In this document: piece by piece, positions 21,561-34,189 of the stretch
How positions within the stretch are numbered: the first letter of the stretch is position 1
Layout of the letters: every line of letters starts with the position of its first letter
Origin: Alitta virens
Taxonomy: Eukaryota; Annelida; Polychaeta; Phyllodocida; Nereididae
DNA: 64,000 bases
Assembly: GCA_932294295.1 (NCBI GenBank)
Contig: OW028573.1
Coordinates: 56,955,829 to 57,019,828, forward strand
Reading direction: 5' to 3'
The notes under the pieces: generated by a model
Seen by the model: only the letters and a program-made list of their open reading frames with translations
Databases searched by the model: none
Told to the model about the DNA's origin: nothing
Position numbers and translations under genes: made by a program

Positions 21561-24500
21561 TCAATAGACACATGAATAAGCAACGGTCGCAAGCAAACAG
21601 CGGAAAAAGCAAGTTCAACCTTTGCTCAATGAAAAGTCAATGGGGCCAGCACAATTCAATTTGTTAGTGATATCCTCCGAACATGCGAAAATTGTTGCCA
21701 CACATTTAGCATAAAAGGCGTGGACTGCATAATGTCAGCAGCATGATGTGATGATCCTGCTGTGTTTGAATTCTAGTAGGCCGTTAACCTAGAATGTGAA
21801 GTATTTCCCCTGCCATGGCGTGGGTATCACATGATGGGGGCTGCTGGTGTTCTGCAGGGAGGATAGCTGTCAGTAAGTGTGAAACTGGGACAGGAGTAAT
21901 AAATATGTGAAACTTGAATTCTTGCTCTTGATCTGAGTCAATCCCAGAGGGACCTTACAATACCTTCATGCTTCCAACAATTGTTCCTGGGGTAGCCTGG
22001 AGTTTAACTGATTTGAACGATTGATCTATTCTGACAACATGAATGACTGAGGAGCTAATGGACTGACTTACAGCAACCCTGATTAAATCTATGAATTAAT
22101 TATATGATGAGTCAAATAAACAAGAAAGTTCATCCAAAATTAATGACTTGTAAGAGCTACTGTTTTGTCTATAGGCCAGGAGTCGTGGTGTCAATGTTTT
22201 TGCTAAAATATTCCAAAGCCTTCTGTGAAAAGAATATTGTGGAGCTGCCGTTTAGTTGAAGCAGCTTTTTCCATCCTCGCTAACTCGCTCAAGTGTTCAT
22301 AAGACAGCATAGCCATGTCCTATTTTCTTTTGCAGCATCTTCATCATTTAATCTGCGGAAGCCATTATCTTTAATCGCCGTTTTAATCGCGGGTATCTTG
22401 TCTCCCAACTGTGTGTGGTGGCGTCTCTCTTGCCAGCCGTGCTTTTTCAGGAGCCGAGATTGCCCATAAGCGAACAGCCCTCCTGATCATTACAATCAAA
22501 ATAGCTCGAAAAATTGCTGATTAATAACTATTTGAGACATCCGTTGCTGCTGAGCCTGGGCCGTGGAAAACACTCGTAGATTAATTTTTGTGAAATGAAA
22601 CCCCAGATTGATCGGCCTTCCCCAACCGTCTCTTTGCATGTCATCGATTTTTATCAAGGTTTTTTTGCCATCATTTTTGCCATCATTGTTCTTGCCAATA
22701 GCTGGCCTGGGAAGGCTCTGTGGATCTACCCCAACGAGTAGATGGAAATGAGTCGGGTTAAATAAATAGTAAGCATAATTTTCAGATTCAGCTTCAGCCC
22801 CGGAATGATATCTATGCATGAATTGCCAGCCGACTCACAATTAAAAAAAGCCCACAACAAATTGATGGGGCGACGGCTCAATGCAACTGCTCTAAGGGAA
22901 GCAGTTTAACTCCTCACAAAAAGGCAGCCGAGGAGAGTTAGGCTAAAAAGAAAGCGAAATCAAATTCCTGACTGCTTTTGTGGCCCGGGTGACAGGGGGG
23001 ACAATGGCAAAGCGCGATTCCTGACGTTGTTATGCGCCCCCAGTCCGGCCAATATCCTCTTTGCTGGCCGTCTGGTCGGCCTTGTCCAAGCTATTAGCAA
23101 CTTCTGGGCGTTCCCCGCGACGTTGATGGCATTGACCACGTCTTTGATGGTCAGATCGTCGCGTGCAGCCACTGGTCAAGCAAATGAAACAACGTCAGGC
23201 GAGCAGCTGGGGTAAGAAAAAGAAAGAAAGAAAAAAGGGAACTGAAGGAGACAGGGCGAAAGCAGAGCCCTTTGGTGGTTTGTGGCATCTGTGTGTTAGA
23301 GGTGGCTAGACTGCGTGCCTCAAAGGCTTGCTATCAGATATAATCTTCAGAGGGTTCGGTCAATCTTAGTCTGCTGCGGATTCTTCACCGTGTGATTCAA
23401 CCTTACAAGTCTATTTTCAAAGTTTTCCCCTTTGAAATGTATAGCTGGCAATGTCTGGCATCTTCATACATCTTTGCGGATTACATATCTCTGCTTGTAT
23501 ATTTTGCAATATCTTGTGATCTTGCTGGACTTGAAGTCTGTTATTCTCCAAACACTGATGCCTGTCAGCCTCCAGACTGCATTCTTCTATTGCCATTCCT
23601 ATTTTGCACTTCAAAGGTCCTCAGTGCCTCAATCAGGCGCCCAGTACTGCCTCAAAGGACTCAGTGCAACTAAGTTTGTGATCTACTAGAACAAATGACT
23701 GATTCATCATGCACTCCTCTTGCCTTTAAAATGTCTATTTGGCTGCAATCTGCGTTAGAGTGTATCATATGGTGCACTGCAGTCTGCAGATATTGCTGAA
23801 GTGCTCTGCGGGTCTTCATTAAGTACTACACAGCTACAATTGGTGTACGGTCTTTCCACCACTATATTTAGCAGGAGGCTACTCACAATAGTCTTTTCAC
23901 TGAGCAGTCCTGAATTAAGCAAGACTTAAGTCTTTCTTCCCCTCTTATTACTTTTCATAGTAGATCATAACTTAATGATTTATTTATATAACAGAAATCA
24001 ACTGATCGATAAGATGTCAAATATACATTAAAATGCACTAAAAATACTGCTACTAGAATGCACTTTGCTTCACTCAATGAGAGTCAAGGGCGGCGAATGC
24101 CAAGCCATGGCATGTGACTGACCAGATCTCCTCTCTTGACCAGAGTCACCACTTGCAACAATCAAGTGTTGATTCCCTGACCAGTTGGACGAAATGATTA
24201 TAGGCTGAGGAATATTTACTTCTTTAAGCTTTAATATTTCCACAAAGGCGTCAGTATGCTACATTTCAAAGAAATCTAATTATGCGTGAAGCTCTAGGAA
24301 GCAGTATTGCACTGTGTTTGTTTTGAATAGTGTCCTGGAAGTAAGTAGTTGTTTACCATACCGTCATGCAAATTAAATACAGAAGCTAAAATTGCTGATA
24401 ACATCGGATGATATGGCCGAGGGATGCATTAAATGATGATGATTATGCACAGTGTTTAGCTTATCTTATCATCTGTAAGAATATACGATGTGATAACGAC

Positions 24501-24595
24501 ACCATTTGCTTTTCTCATTGCTATAATTGGCCAACGTTTTGTTAAGATTTTTTTTAGATATATATTGATTTATTTTTATAATTTATTAAAAGTAA
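21561..24595. other. Upstream noncoding region, mostly unique sequence
   Basis: No gene recognised. The part 22300-22900 is unique-looking, with an octamer-like TTTGCATG (22633-22640) and a SOX-like ATTGTT (22685-22690). A CpG-dense block at 22980-23215 carries open frames on both strands but no splice donor that would make an exon. The position, 0.3-3 kb upstream of the promoter, makes this a plausible distal regulatory region. Confidence 0.45.
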
Positions 24596-25162
24596 TGGGT
24601 GGGTGGGTAGATTAGGACTTTTATTACCCCATTGCAGAATTATTAAGTGAAATAGCGGGTGATACAAGCCGGGTGATCTGCATTCCATATCGCAGGACGT
24701 TACATGTCCAAATAAGGACGAAATGCGTACGGCCGAAATAAGCTGGCGCGATTACAGTTGATTTGACAGATTAATCTAAGCATAACATAATAAGAGTAAA
24801 TTAATTTATATACATAACAAAGTTTAAATTTTGAAAATCGGACAAAAACTGACCAGCTTTTTAATAAATATACGCGCAGCAAGGACGCTCAGGATGCTGT
24901 TGACATCTGATCTGTCAAAGCAGATCAGAGACTCGTGTGGTTTTCCTATAACGTCCTGTATTTCTGCACCTGATGGACCAATTAGGACAGGCAGGAACCA
25001 TGGTAATGAGATGATGGATGAAAACAGCCATCAAATTTGGGCTTGACCGGGAAATGAACTCGGTACCTAGTTGTTGGAAGTCCACATAATCGTGTTTATT
25101 GGAGGCAAATGTAGCTGGCCTCTCAGTCTGTTGATATGTTTTAACTGATTTACCAACAAGTT

Positions 25163-25203
25163 GGGGCTGGGGACTTAGCTCAGTGGTAGCACGCTCTCCT
25201 TTC
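25163..25203 (+). mobile_element. SINE head fragment
   Basis: GGGGACTTAGCTCAGTGGTA then GCACGCTCTCC carries an intact pol III A box (TAGCTCAGTGGTAGC, 25176-25190) like the head at 10.3 kb. The B box is absent and the sequence breaks into unrelated pyrimidine-rich DNA, so it is a truncated copy. Confidence 0.5.
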
Positions 25204-26467
25204 TATCTCTTTCTGTGACGCGCTGGCAGAGAATGTGTGAGGATCTAATGAATAGTTTCCCCGCATCTAATTACCATAAAATCCTCCCAGCAATCCTGGG
25301 CTGTCTTTGGTTAGTCACGCTCTAATAGAGAGCATCATTGGATTTTTAGTTTTTCTCCAATATTTGCTCAAACTGTTCTAAGCTTTTCCAATATCCATAT
25401 CCCGAGAAGGATCTCTATCTATTTGTCCTAGCATTATGCCAACCTATACATAGTGATGGATGATGACATAGCAATGTTGCCATTGTGCATGACACAACAT
25501 GTTCCCAGGGTAAACATGTTATGGATGCAACCGCATGAACATGGCAAACTGCCTTTTTGTCTGCTGCCAGCCTCAACTCCTCAAATGTACTTTCTGATAT
25601 TCAAATGATGAGGCCTGTAAGCAGTTGGTTGAACAAACAGAATATCATGAGGCTGCAAGTGCCGTGTCATCCAAAACAATGAGTCCCACAAGTCACTCAT
25701 GGAAATCCACGTCACTCGGTTTTGCAAAATGCAAATAGACTTGCCAAACTTTCTGACGTTAACTTGCCAGAATATTTTTTATACGCTATGTACTTGTAAT
25801 ATGCATTTTGTGTTCTGCATTTTAATCAATGAAAACAGTAAAAGTTTCACTCAGCTGCACAATGCGATAATAACCTGGCAACTAAGTTCGTTGTTTATCT
25901 TTTGTCGTCTTGCTGTCGTTTCATAATATTAGGGACCTGTCAGTCTCCCCCACACGGTGTGAAATTCATTCTGTTGAGAAATTAAATTGTGCAGAAAGCT
26001 GAAAATATCTCCTGCCAAGAAAATTCCAGCCACTTAAAACACTATGTCACATTTCTAATAGACCATGCAGGCTTTTCACATTTTGTGTACATCTGCATGG
26101 CTCAGCGATACACATCGATCTGAAACAAGGCATAGTTTTCCCTAAAACAACATCCAAGCTTTCTGTTGCCATAGTAACCGTGTATCAGGTAATTAAATAT
26201 AATTACTGTTCTGTTCTCTACCCAACTCAGAGATAGGGCCCATAATGCAATTGGATAGTGACTAACATCAGTAGTTTGACGAACGAATTACGACACACCA
26301 CCTGCTGCATAGCATAAAATGTAACACTGCACCTCTATAAAGGAATACTGTGATTAACACCTGATGCATTTGCAGTGTTAACACGTGATTTGTTACACCC
26401 AGTCGCTAATTTGATTGGGCGTTGAATACCATTAAAACCTTTTGCATGTTGCACTTGGTTAAAATGG

Positions 26468-26633
26468 CAGGGCTGTAGGCAGGGGGGGGGGGGGGTTGGG
26501 TGTCTGGAACCCCCTCTTCTCCAAGACTAATGCATCATTTTGCAAAACTTAACACAAGGTCATTTTTTATTCACTCACATCTTGGAACCCCCCCCCCCCC
26601 CTCCCCCAGCATTAATCTCTCCCTACAGCCCTG
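26468..26633. repeat. Inverted repeat with matched G14 and C14 runs
   Basis: CAGGGCTGTAGGCA followed by 14 G (26482-26495) is mirrored by 14 C (26588-26601) and, 18 bases on, CCCTACAGCCCTG (26621-26633). The word TGGAACCCCC also occurs on both sides. It can be drawn as a hairpin with a stem of up to about 28 bp around a 90-base loop. Its origin is unknown; a decayed small transposon is one option. Confidence 0.7.
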
Positions 26634-29600
26634 AATGTCGTCGTCAAGCAAGGCACGGGCCAGTATCATGATATGCACTAATTTTCACCATATTGTAATA
26701 TTTTTGAAAACCCATATACCAGCCTGACTGAGACTTAAGCTGAACAGTCACTACTTCACATCCTATCGCATAGTTCTTGAACAGGCACGCGCAGGTACCT
26801 GTATCTGGTAGCCTGTGTGTTAGAAATTCCATGTAATGAAACGTCATCTGTCAGTGGTAGCTCATGGGGTCACAGCGTTTGACTTGGGCGTGGTCTGCGC
26901 AGCGCCATTCTAGTTTCAATTCAGCTATAACTTCGAATAAAGGCACATTTCCTCATGGAGATTTTTAGTCAGTCCAAAGTTACCAAATATATATGCCTTT
27001 AATAGAATATTTTGTTTAGAAAATTCACAGTAAAAGAAGTATTTAATACAAAAAATTGGAGTAAGTTCTTCTCCCTAAGCATATTGATCTATTGTGTCTC
27101 CACACAGCTTTTTAACAGATTGGGAAAAGGCTTGCCTGACTTGAAATCATCATGGAACATTATTCAACCTTTTAATTTTATAGAACTCATATAGCCATTT
27201 GGTTATATTCAAGTTCATCATATAAAGTTACAAGGTCACTTAATTCTAGCGTGGTCTGAAAGTAAAATAGACCTGATTTGACATCACATATTGTAATTAA
27301 CAGCAACAATATGTAGTTCACATTGTAGGGAGCCCAAATGTGACAACGAAAGTGTCCTGAAAGTAAAATAGACATGTTTCTTGTTTTAGTAGTTTCTCTT
27401 ACGTGCGTGTAGTTTAAAAGCTACATATTAATATCATAATGTTAGCTTGGAGTGTGCTAAAAAGTTAAGTGCTTTTAAAATATCTGATATCATAGTGTTT
27501 TGCAGATTGCAATGCATGCAATGATTTGGATTTCTGTACTTAACTTGGTGACATTTAACCTGATACAACGATGTATATTCCCTTTAGTATATATCTGAGT
27601 TGGAAATGGCGTGTATTTGTGGACTTCCTCTGTCTTAATGCAAGAGTTCAATAGGTGAACTGTGTCTCAAGTTCTCATTTGCTTCAATCAGTGTCAGTCG
27701 CGGGCTCAAACAAGGTGTGAGGATCACCGTCTTCAGATCATATGATCATTATCAAGGAGTGTCTTTTTCGCACAGAACTGTCAACTCATTAATCCAGTGC
27801 ATTCGAACACAGGCACACATCTTACAGCTCTAAGATGGACAAGTATTCAATTACATGCTGACACATTTATGCAACATGAGAACTCTGTTGGCCAATTTGG
27901 CTCTTTATTTACTCTAGGGATAAATAATTTATACATAACAGGTGTATTTGTACAAATGTCAGTTTTCTAATCTTTTATACATGATAAATTCAACCAGGCA
28001 CTAACTTCCAAATGTTTCTATCATGAATCCAATGTTTCTCATGGAACTCTAACATTATCTAAGAATTCGAATAGTGTCTACAGCATTGCTTATGGAGTTT
28101 TTACACCATATAAAGTATGCTACAAATTCTCTTCATTATCAACCGACCGAAACTCAAAACTAATTGTTGTATAAAACGGACTAGCTTGTCAGTCAAAGTA
28201 TTTGGGAGTATACAAATGTGTTTATTAAACAGAAACTGTGTTCAACATCATCTGCTGTAATTGGCTAAAATATTGTATAGCCAGATCCATGGAAATTGTT
28301 TCCATTACAAAGAAATCGAATTTATTTGTTATTTCCAACTTTTTCTCAACTACAAAAAGAGCATGTAGAGTCTAATATTTTTAGTTTAACATTAAGACCA
28401 ACGAAGGCAAACGAACAAACAAGGCCTATTTTATATTTGTCCATCTGGTAAGCAGAAAGTTTTCAGATCAGAGCGTCAGTATGAACCTTTATGGATGTGC
28501 CTAGGCTAAGGATAGCCCGTCTGGCATAGGGCAGACAAAGATTATAATACAGTCAAATCGAACCGCCCATCCCCCCCCGCCCACCCACCTCTTTGAATGT
28601 TATATAACACTATGAACACGAGTTCATCACTCTAGTTATGCCAGGCATTTGTCAGGGGGCTACTTTTATCCCACTCATCTGATGCTATATTAGCTTTGAA
28701 AGCAAAGCTCGGATTCTGGGCAGCATCCAAAAGATACTCAGCTTTTGTTTAGGTTGACATCCAAAAGTCCTCTGATGACACACTGATCGTAAAGGGATAT
28801 TGTATGTCAAGCCATACCTGCAGCCAGCTTCTAAAAGTGCCCTGTTTATCGGCTGGAAATTTCTGTGATCAAGGAGGCTATGGCATGCAATACCAGAGGT
28901 CTAATGGTAGGGCTACCGATTCGTATAAATAATCATATATTGCAACATGATACAGCCTGGTTATTTATTTATTCCTAATAACTTCGTATTTTGCCCCAAG
29001 CAAAAGATCCAATATACGCCAACAACATGTGCAGCAAAAATACACGAGGTGGCGCTGTGGAAATAGCACCCTCTGGCGTACAGGGGAGTAATCCGATTAG
29101 TGGGATGTGCCGATGCGGTTCTTAGAAATGTCATTTTGCCAGCAGCTGCTGCGGTCGCTGTCACCTCTGTGAATACTCAGATCATTGAGCACGCCTTTGC
29201 ATTGAGCTTTGATGTTTGCTTCAGGATTTTGTTCAAAAATCTTTTGCAGAATTCCATTTAGAGGGATTTTAACATCTCAGCACTTAAAGTCGGTATACAC
29301 AGGACCTAGGCCTATTAGCCAATAATCAAACGTGTCAGGTTGAATATCTACATGTGACATTACTGTCGTCAAAACGGGATTTGAAACACTCACTAGGTGT
29401 CTCGAATGTCAATACAGCGCCCTAACTGCGAATTCTAGGGGGCTCAAGAGTCAGGACATTTTTTTTTAATTATGAAAAATTACTTCCTGTTTATTTTGCA
29501 CTCATACCTCAAACTTCGAACATGAGTAAGTTAGTAAAAGATAAAGAGATAAAGAAATATTTGTTTAAAGTCCGTTTGGTAAAATAACAATTAAACAAGG

Positions 29601-29673
29601 AAAAGCCTTAGATCGACAGATAAATGACAGTATGAAAAGATGATAATATATATATATAAAAACATTTAAAATA

Positions 29674-29970
29674 TTAAAGTGTACACCTAAAACAACCTGA
29701 TTGGCACAGGAATTTGTGAGACTTGAAGCATTGTCTCAGGCTGATTAGATTATTACATTGTTTGACATTTAATGGAAGTTCATTACAGAGACTAGCACCA
29801 GCAATTCGCACAGAGTTAAAACCATACTTTATTAATTAAAAACATTTTAGTATAGCATGGTACCTCTTAAAACATGTGGCACTTCAATAAATTTGTAAAA
29901 GTCAGCAGGCAATGGTGGAGCATCATCATGAATTATCTTAAATATTTGCTGAATGACATACTTGGTACGT
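29674..29970 (-). pseudogene. LINE reverse-transcriptase C-terminal fragment
   Basis: The minus strand reads QQIFKIIHDDAPPLPADFY then KFIEVPHVLRGTM, a stop and frame change, then KYGFNSVRIAGASLCNELPL then NVKQCNNLISLRQCFKSHKF to a TAA at 29674. This matches the C-terminal tail typical of CR1/Jockey-like non-LTR elements, where a FK..H..APP segment is followed by YG-x-x-S-x-x-x-AG-x-x-LWN-x-LP and a short basic end. It is broken by at least one stop and a frameshift and is not functional. The protein end and any 3' tail lie toward lower coordinates. Confidence 0.7.
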
Positions 29971-30014
29971 TAATCATACAAAGAAAATATGTCATAGGTA
30001 TTTAAAAAGAAATG

Positions 30015-30171
30015 AAGACGCTCGGCTTCACCATTGATGACAAACTAACCTTCAGCACTCATATTCAGAATGTATGCCAAAAAGCAACAAGGCAGGTCAA
30101 TGCTCTATAACGCCTCTAGCCGTCTGACACAAGACCGCAAACTAGCAATTTATGGTGCTTTTATCAGTGCA

Positions 30172-30174
<3 letters not shown>
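30015..30174 (+). pseudogene. LINE reverse-transcriptase fragment, opposite strand
   Basis: The plus strand reads KTLGFTIDDKLTFSTHIQNV then CQKATRQVNAL, followed after a one-base frameshift by NASSRLTQDRKLAIYGAFIS. This is the LG(V)-x-IDD-x-L-x-F-x-x-HI ... CxKA-x-RQ-x-NAL ... R-x-L-x-Y-x-x-FI block just after the RT palm in CR1/Jockey-like elements. It is truncated by the GTAA microsatellite at its 3' end. It comes from an earlier part of the same type of protein as the minus-strand fragment next to it, but in inverted orientation. Confidence 0.72.
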
Positions 30175-30230
<56 letters not shown>

Positions 30231-30345
30231 CAAGCAAGCAAGTAAGTAAGTAAGTAAGTAGGTAAGTAAGCAAGTAGTAACTAAGTAACTAAGTAACTAG
30301 GTAACTAAGTTACTCAGTAACTAAGTAACTAAGTAAGAATGTAAA
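30172..30345 (+). repeat. (GTAA)n / (TAAC)n microsatellite
   Basis: A long AAGT tetranucleotide run with GCAA and GTAACT variants. It starts exactly where the LINE fragment stops, so expansion or insertion cut the LINE copy. Confidence 0.95.
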
Positions 30346-33300
30346 TAAGCAGTAAGTAGTAGGTTGTTTTTTGACTGTTCGTTGATTTATTGGTTGTGTG
30401 TTAGTAGAAATAGCCTGGTCAACTTCCATGGCCAAGCTGGTCTGAACTAGAACGATGGACCAGATCACGACCGACCTAGTGAATGCTCTGAAGTGTCCAT
30501 TGGATTGACCAACGTCAAGTTGTTTCCACTTCTGTGATTTCCCAAGAGAGATGACAACGTTGCAAGAACTCTGTGGACCAAGGAGGGCCAGTCATAAATG
30601 TCGCCAGCACAAATTACATTACCCTTTGAACAATCTCCACCTTGTAAAGTGTGCTCTTTATCGTGCCTAATGTTAGTCAAACGTGTGGACAGACATGTAC
30701 AGTCGGTATCGGCTATAAGTAACCATTTGTCAAAAAGTGTTCATTCGGCCTATTACCAGGTTTTGTTATATGCATTATGTGTGTCTGGTGTAGAAGTGAA
30801 AACTACTTGTAATCTGTCGTTTCTTCAGCTTAGATACAAACTAGACATCATCATACATGTATGAGTTCTTGGGTATTAAAGACATGCTCATACAAAGAAA
30901 TTCACCAGATGGAGACAGTGTAGTGTAGACGTCTGGGATATTTGCTGGCAGCGCCCTCTGGTTATAATGGCAACATGAATGGCCAATAAAACGCCCAGTC
31001 TTTTGTTATGCATGCATTCTGCAGTCGCCCCATACAAAAAGCAGTCCTTGGAAGTCATCTGTGTCTTCTAGCTGAAAGTGAAGACAGAAAAAAAAAGGTT
31101 GATGCGATTAGTATTTTGTCTGAGTGTTGCTGATGCACTGAGCAACTTCATTATTTGTCTGTGCATGAATAAATTTCTTGTGATTCCACAAGGGAGACAT
31201 TCTCACAGTCAACCCTTGCCTTTATCACGCTCTGCAGTGCCCCAGGCAAGCAAGAGTGACTTGCATACACACCCTTAATACCTAAGACCAATCCTTATGC
31301 ATACAACAGCCAGCCAATTAGGCAGTTAGACGAATCGACCAAAAAGAAACTTGCCAGGTTATGAAACGCTTCTCAGAGGCTTAGAAACAACAGAAGTGTT
31401 TATATCTCAAAGTGTTCATCGATTAACCAAACATTCCAAAAATTTAGCAACATTAAACATTTTTAGATATAACTCAAACTTCTAAACCCATTCCTACGAT
31501 TAAACGTTCTTTTTGCTTTGAAATAACTAAATAGATCGATATAAAACTCAAAGAGGTAAGATCAATAGTTTTCCTGTAATCTCGTAATAGATAGAAAAAA
31601 AAGTCTCTGTTTAATTCAAAATTTTTTTAAAAGATTTTTTGTTAAAAAACATCAATAACTTTTAACAGGTGCTTCGTTTTTGTGCCGTTTCTTTGACGCT
31701 TAATGTACTATAAAAAGTGTAATATTCACCCAATAAAACATTTTGGAAAGATGAAAAACATTGCTTGTATGATCTTTTATAGTCATTTTTCATTCTTCTA
31801 TTCATAAAACTAAATACCCTCACGAAATCATGTTATAAACAGCTTCTTTTCATATACAGTGTATCTCTCGACGTTTTGGTAATTACATGCATGTACATAA
31901 AGCAGGCATGTAGTGGCCATGTCTATATTCTAAATCTAATATTTACTGCCTACAAGTAATTACAAGCCATCAATTATAGGACCTGTCGAGACGGAGATAC
32001 AGAGTATTGTAATTCTTGTTGTATGCAACAAGAAAATGTTATCTTTTGTGGAATGCTGTCATATTTTATCTCACAGTGATGGATTAATCCTCATTCAGTG
32101 TTTGCCATAAAAAAAAAAAAAGAGAAAAATCCGCAGGTGCATAGTATGAATGAACTCTGAATAGGATCGGTTTTACATTGTGTATCGCTGGACATTGTAT
32201 AGAAAATAAGAGAAGGTTGGTGAAGCAACTTTTTTCTTTCCTTCTTTCTTTCTTTTAGCTCATAGAAAAATGCAAAAACTAATCTGAACGGAGTGCAGAT
32301 GCTATGGTGATCTAGTTGCTACCCTTCTTGTTTTTGTAATACTTTCATCGTTCTAATAATTCCTTAGTGTGCTTATTTTTGCACTTGACAATACTATCTT
32401 TTTATGCCTTTTATGGTATTGTTTGCTTTCTTACACCTGTTCCCAATTCGACAGTTGTGTTATGACACATCGCTGCTCCCCATAGGCCGCAGTAGTTGTG
32501 TAATGGCCGTCATACTGTACTGTAAGATGAGATGTGTCTGAGCCAGGTGTAGGATTGGCCTGGTTGCCATGGTAACCAAAGTAGTTTATACTCAAATAGT
32601 TCCCCCGGTTCATCAGATTCTGGGTTTATTTCGCCAGTAATCCGTGTGACACAGATTGGCCTCACCTAGCAGATATGAATAAGTTTTGCCCCCACCAGAT
32701 ATAAAATCACCATAAACTGAAAGAGATTTGTTTAGGAAGACCCCACTGTCTTTTAAATGTCTAACACCTCATAAAATACACGTTAAAAACTAACAATGAA
32801 ATAAGGAGAAAAGGACAAAGAAAAGAGCCTACGTTTTTCCAAGAAACCGAAAGCAATTACTTTGTGTTTTGATACAAGTTTTATGTCCCTTCTCTGATTC
32901 AGTAACGAAAAAGACACCTAATCTAATGCTAAATGGTTTCTTCGACAACTTGGTCTGTGTCAATAAACACCTATAGCAAAAAGAACGTGTTTATTGCCAA
33001 ATAGGTGTGGTTGCACAAATTGCAATTCTTTCTTTTATCCAAAAAGGTTTTACAAAACAAAAGGTGTTAATTATCAACCACACTCAGGGCGTTGTACATC
33101 TAACTGAAAAAAAAAAAAAAATTTGACAGGTAAGCCGCGTTATACAGTAAAACTCATATCAAACGTTCAGCTTTTTTACTAGCCTGTCTGAGCTAGACTA
33201 TTCCAGCTATAGTTGTCTACTGGAAGCCATAACTAAAATACTCCAGAATGATGCTTAGGCCATCCCACGACTGGTATTTGATTGTATGACTTACAACACA

Positions 33301-33538
33301 TGTGTCACAGTGATATATACTTTAGAAGTTATCGACATCGTTTGTACCAAAGTGCAGTTGAGTCAAAAATTGGGTGTCTCCAGGTATGTCTTGGTTTGGC
33401 TGGTTGTGGGTTCAGGCACTTGGTCCTAGGTCTGGATAGCTTTGCATAGCTGCATGAAGTACTCTGTAATTAAAAAAATTATCAAGAATATGTGTTCGTT
33501 TTAGACGTGTGCCAAACAAAAAGTTAATTTGTCACTTT
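30346..33538. other. Intergenic, no gene recognised
   Basis: AT-rich sequence with short chance frames. A CTCF-like word GGCAGCGCCCTCTGG lies near 30948-30962. There are poly-A runs at about 32107 and 33105. Nothing else is supportable. Confidence 0.5.
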
Positions 33539-33600
33539 ATAATAATAATAATAATAATAAAAATCTTTATTTAAAGTCACAATAAAATTTAAATAAACAC
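33539..33600 (-). mobile_element. Repeat-element 3' end with (ATT)n tail, inverted mate at 44 kb
   Basis: Read on the minus strand, TTTTATTGTGACTTTAAATA then AAGATTTTT runs into (ATT)n. The same sequence, on the plus strand, ends at about 44041. It contains an AATAAA signal and ends in a simple repeat, as expected for a non-LTR retroelement 3' end. Confidence 0.6.
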
Positions 33601-34189
33601 TAGCACAGAGGCTATTATGTGACTAAAACAATACTTAAACAATAATAAAAACTAATACTGTATTAAGTTAAATTTTAACTAGTTAGTATCCATCAGACCA
33701 CTCGACCTTGCAATTTGGCACATTAACTCAGGTGGTTGACCTTCACTCATGGTGTACTAATTGCAAATGCAATTTTAAGCTTTTCATTGCACTTGGCAAG
33801 ACTAAACCCATGCAAAACTGCATTCTCATAACAGGCAGAATGAATTATGATGTCATGCTGATGGAGAGATTGTAAATTACTTAAAATGAGCAGTAGCAGT
33901 TGCAGCAGCAAATTGTAAAATATTGCCATCCAGTTTATATGCACTAGAATCCATTAGGCAGCCAGACTATCAACCCACGGTGTCCAAATTGAGCTGCAAG
34001 TTTCTGCTCTTACTCTGAGTTTTACATTTCAGCTTTTACTGATGCAGCAGACTAAACTTTCACTCAAGTCTGAAGATCTTATTTCTGAGCATCCGAGCAT
34101 TGTGCTTCAGCTGATATCTGGCAGAATCCCAGCCAGCCTAATAACAGCCACACCAGCCATGCTCTCCAAATCCCTACACGCTGCCATCA

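Larger units (their letters stand above)
24596..29670. other. AT-rich intergenic region
   Basis: No gene seen. Contents I can name are a SINE head fragment (25163-25203), a G14/C14 inverted pair (26468-26633), and CTCF-like words near 29042-29085. The rest is AT-rich with only short chance frames. Confidence 0.5.

Noticed and set aside
22496..22819. 107-codon minus-strand frame containing a GKNNDGKNDGK stretch
   Set aside because: The stretch comes from a short direct repeat (TTTTTGCCATCA). No domain, and the region looks regulatory.
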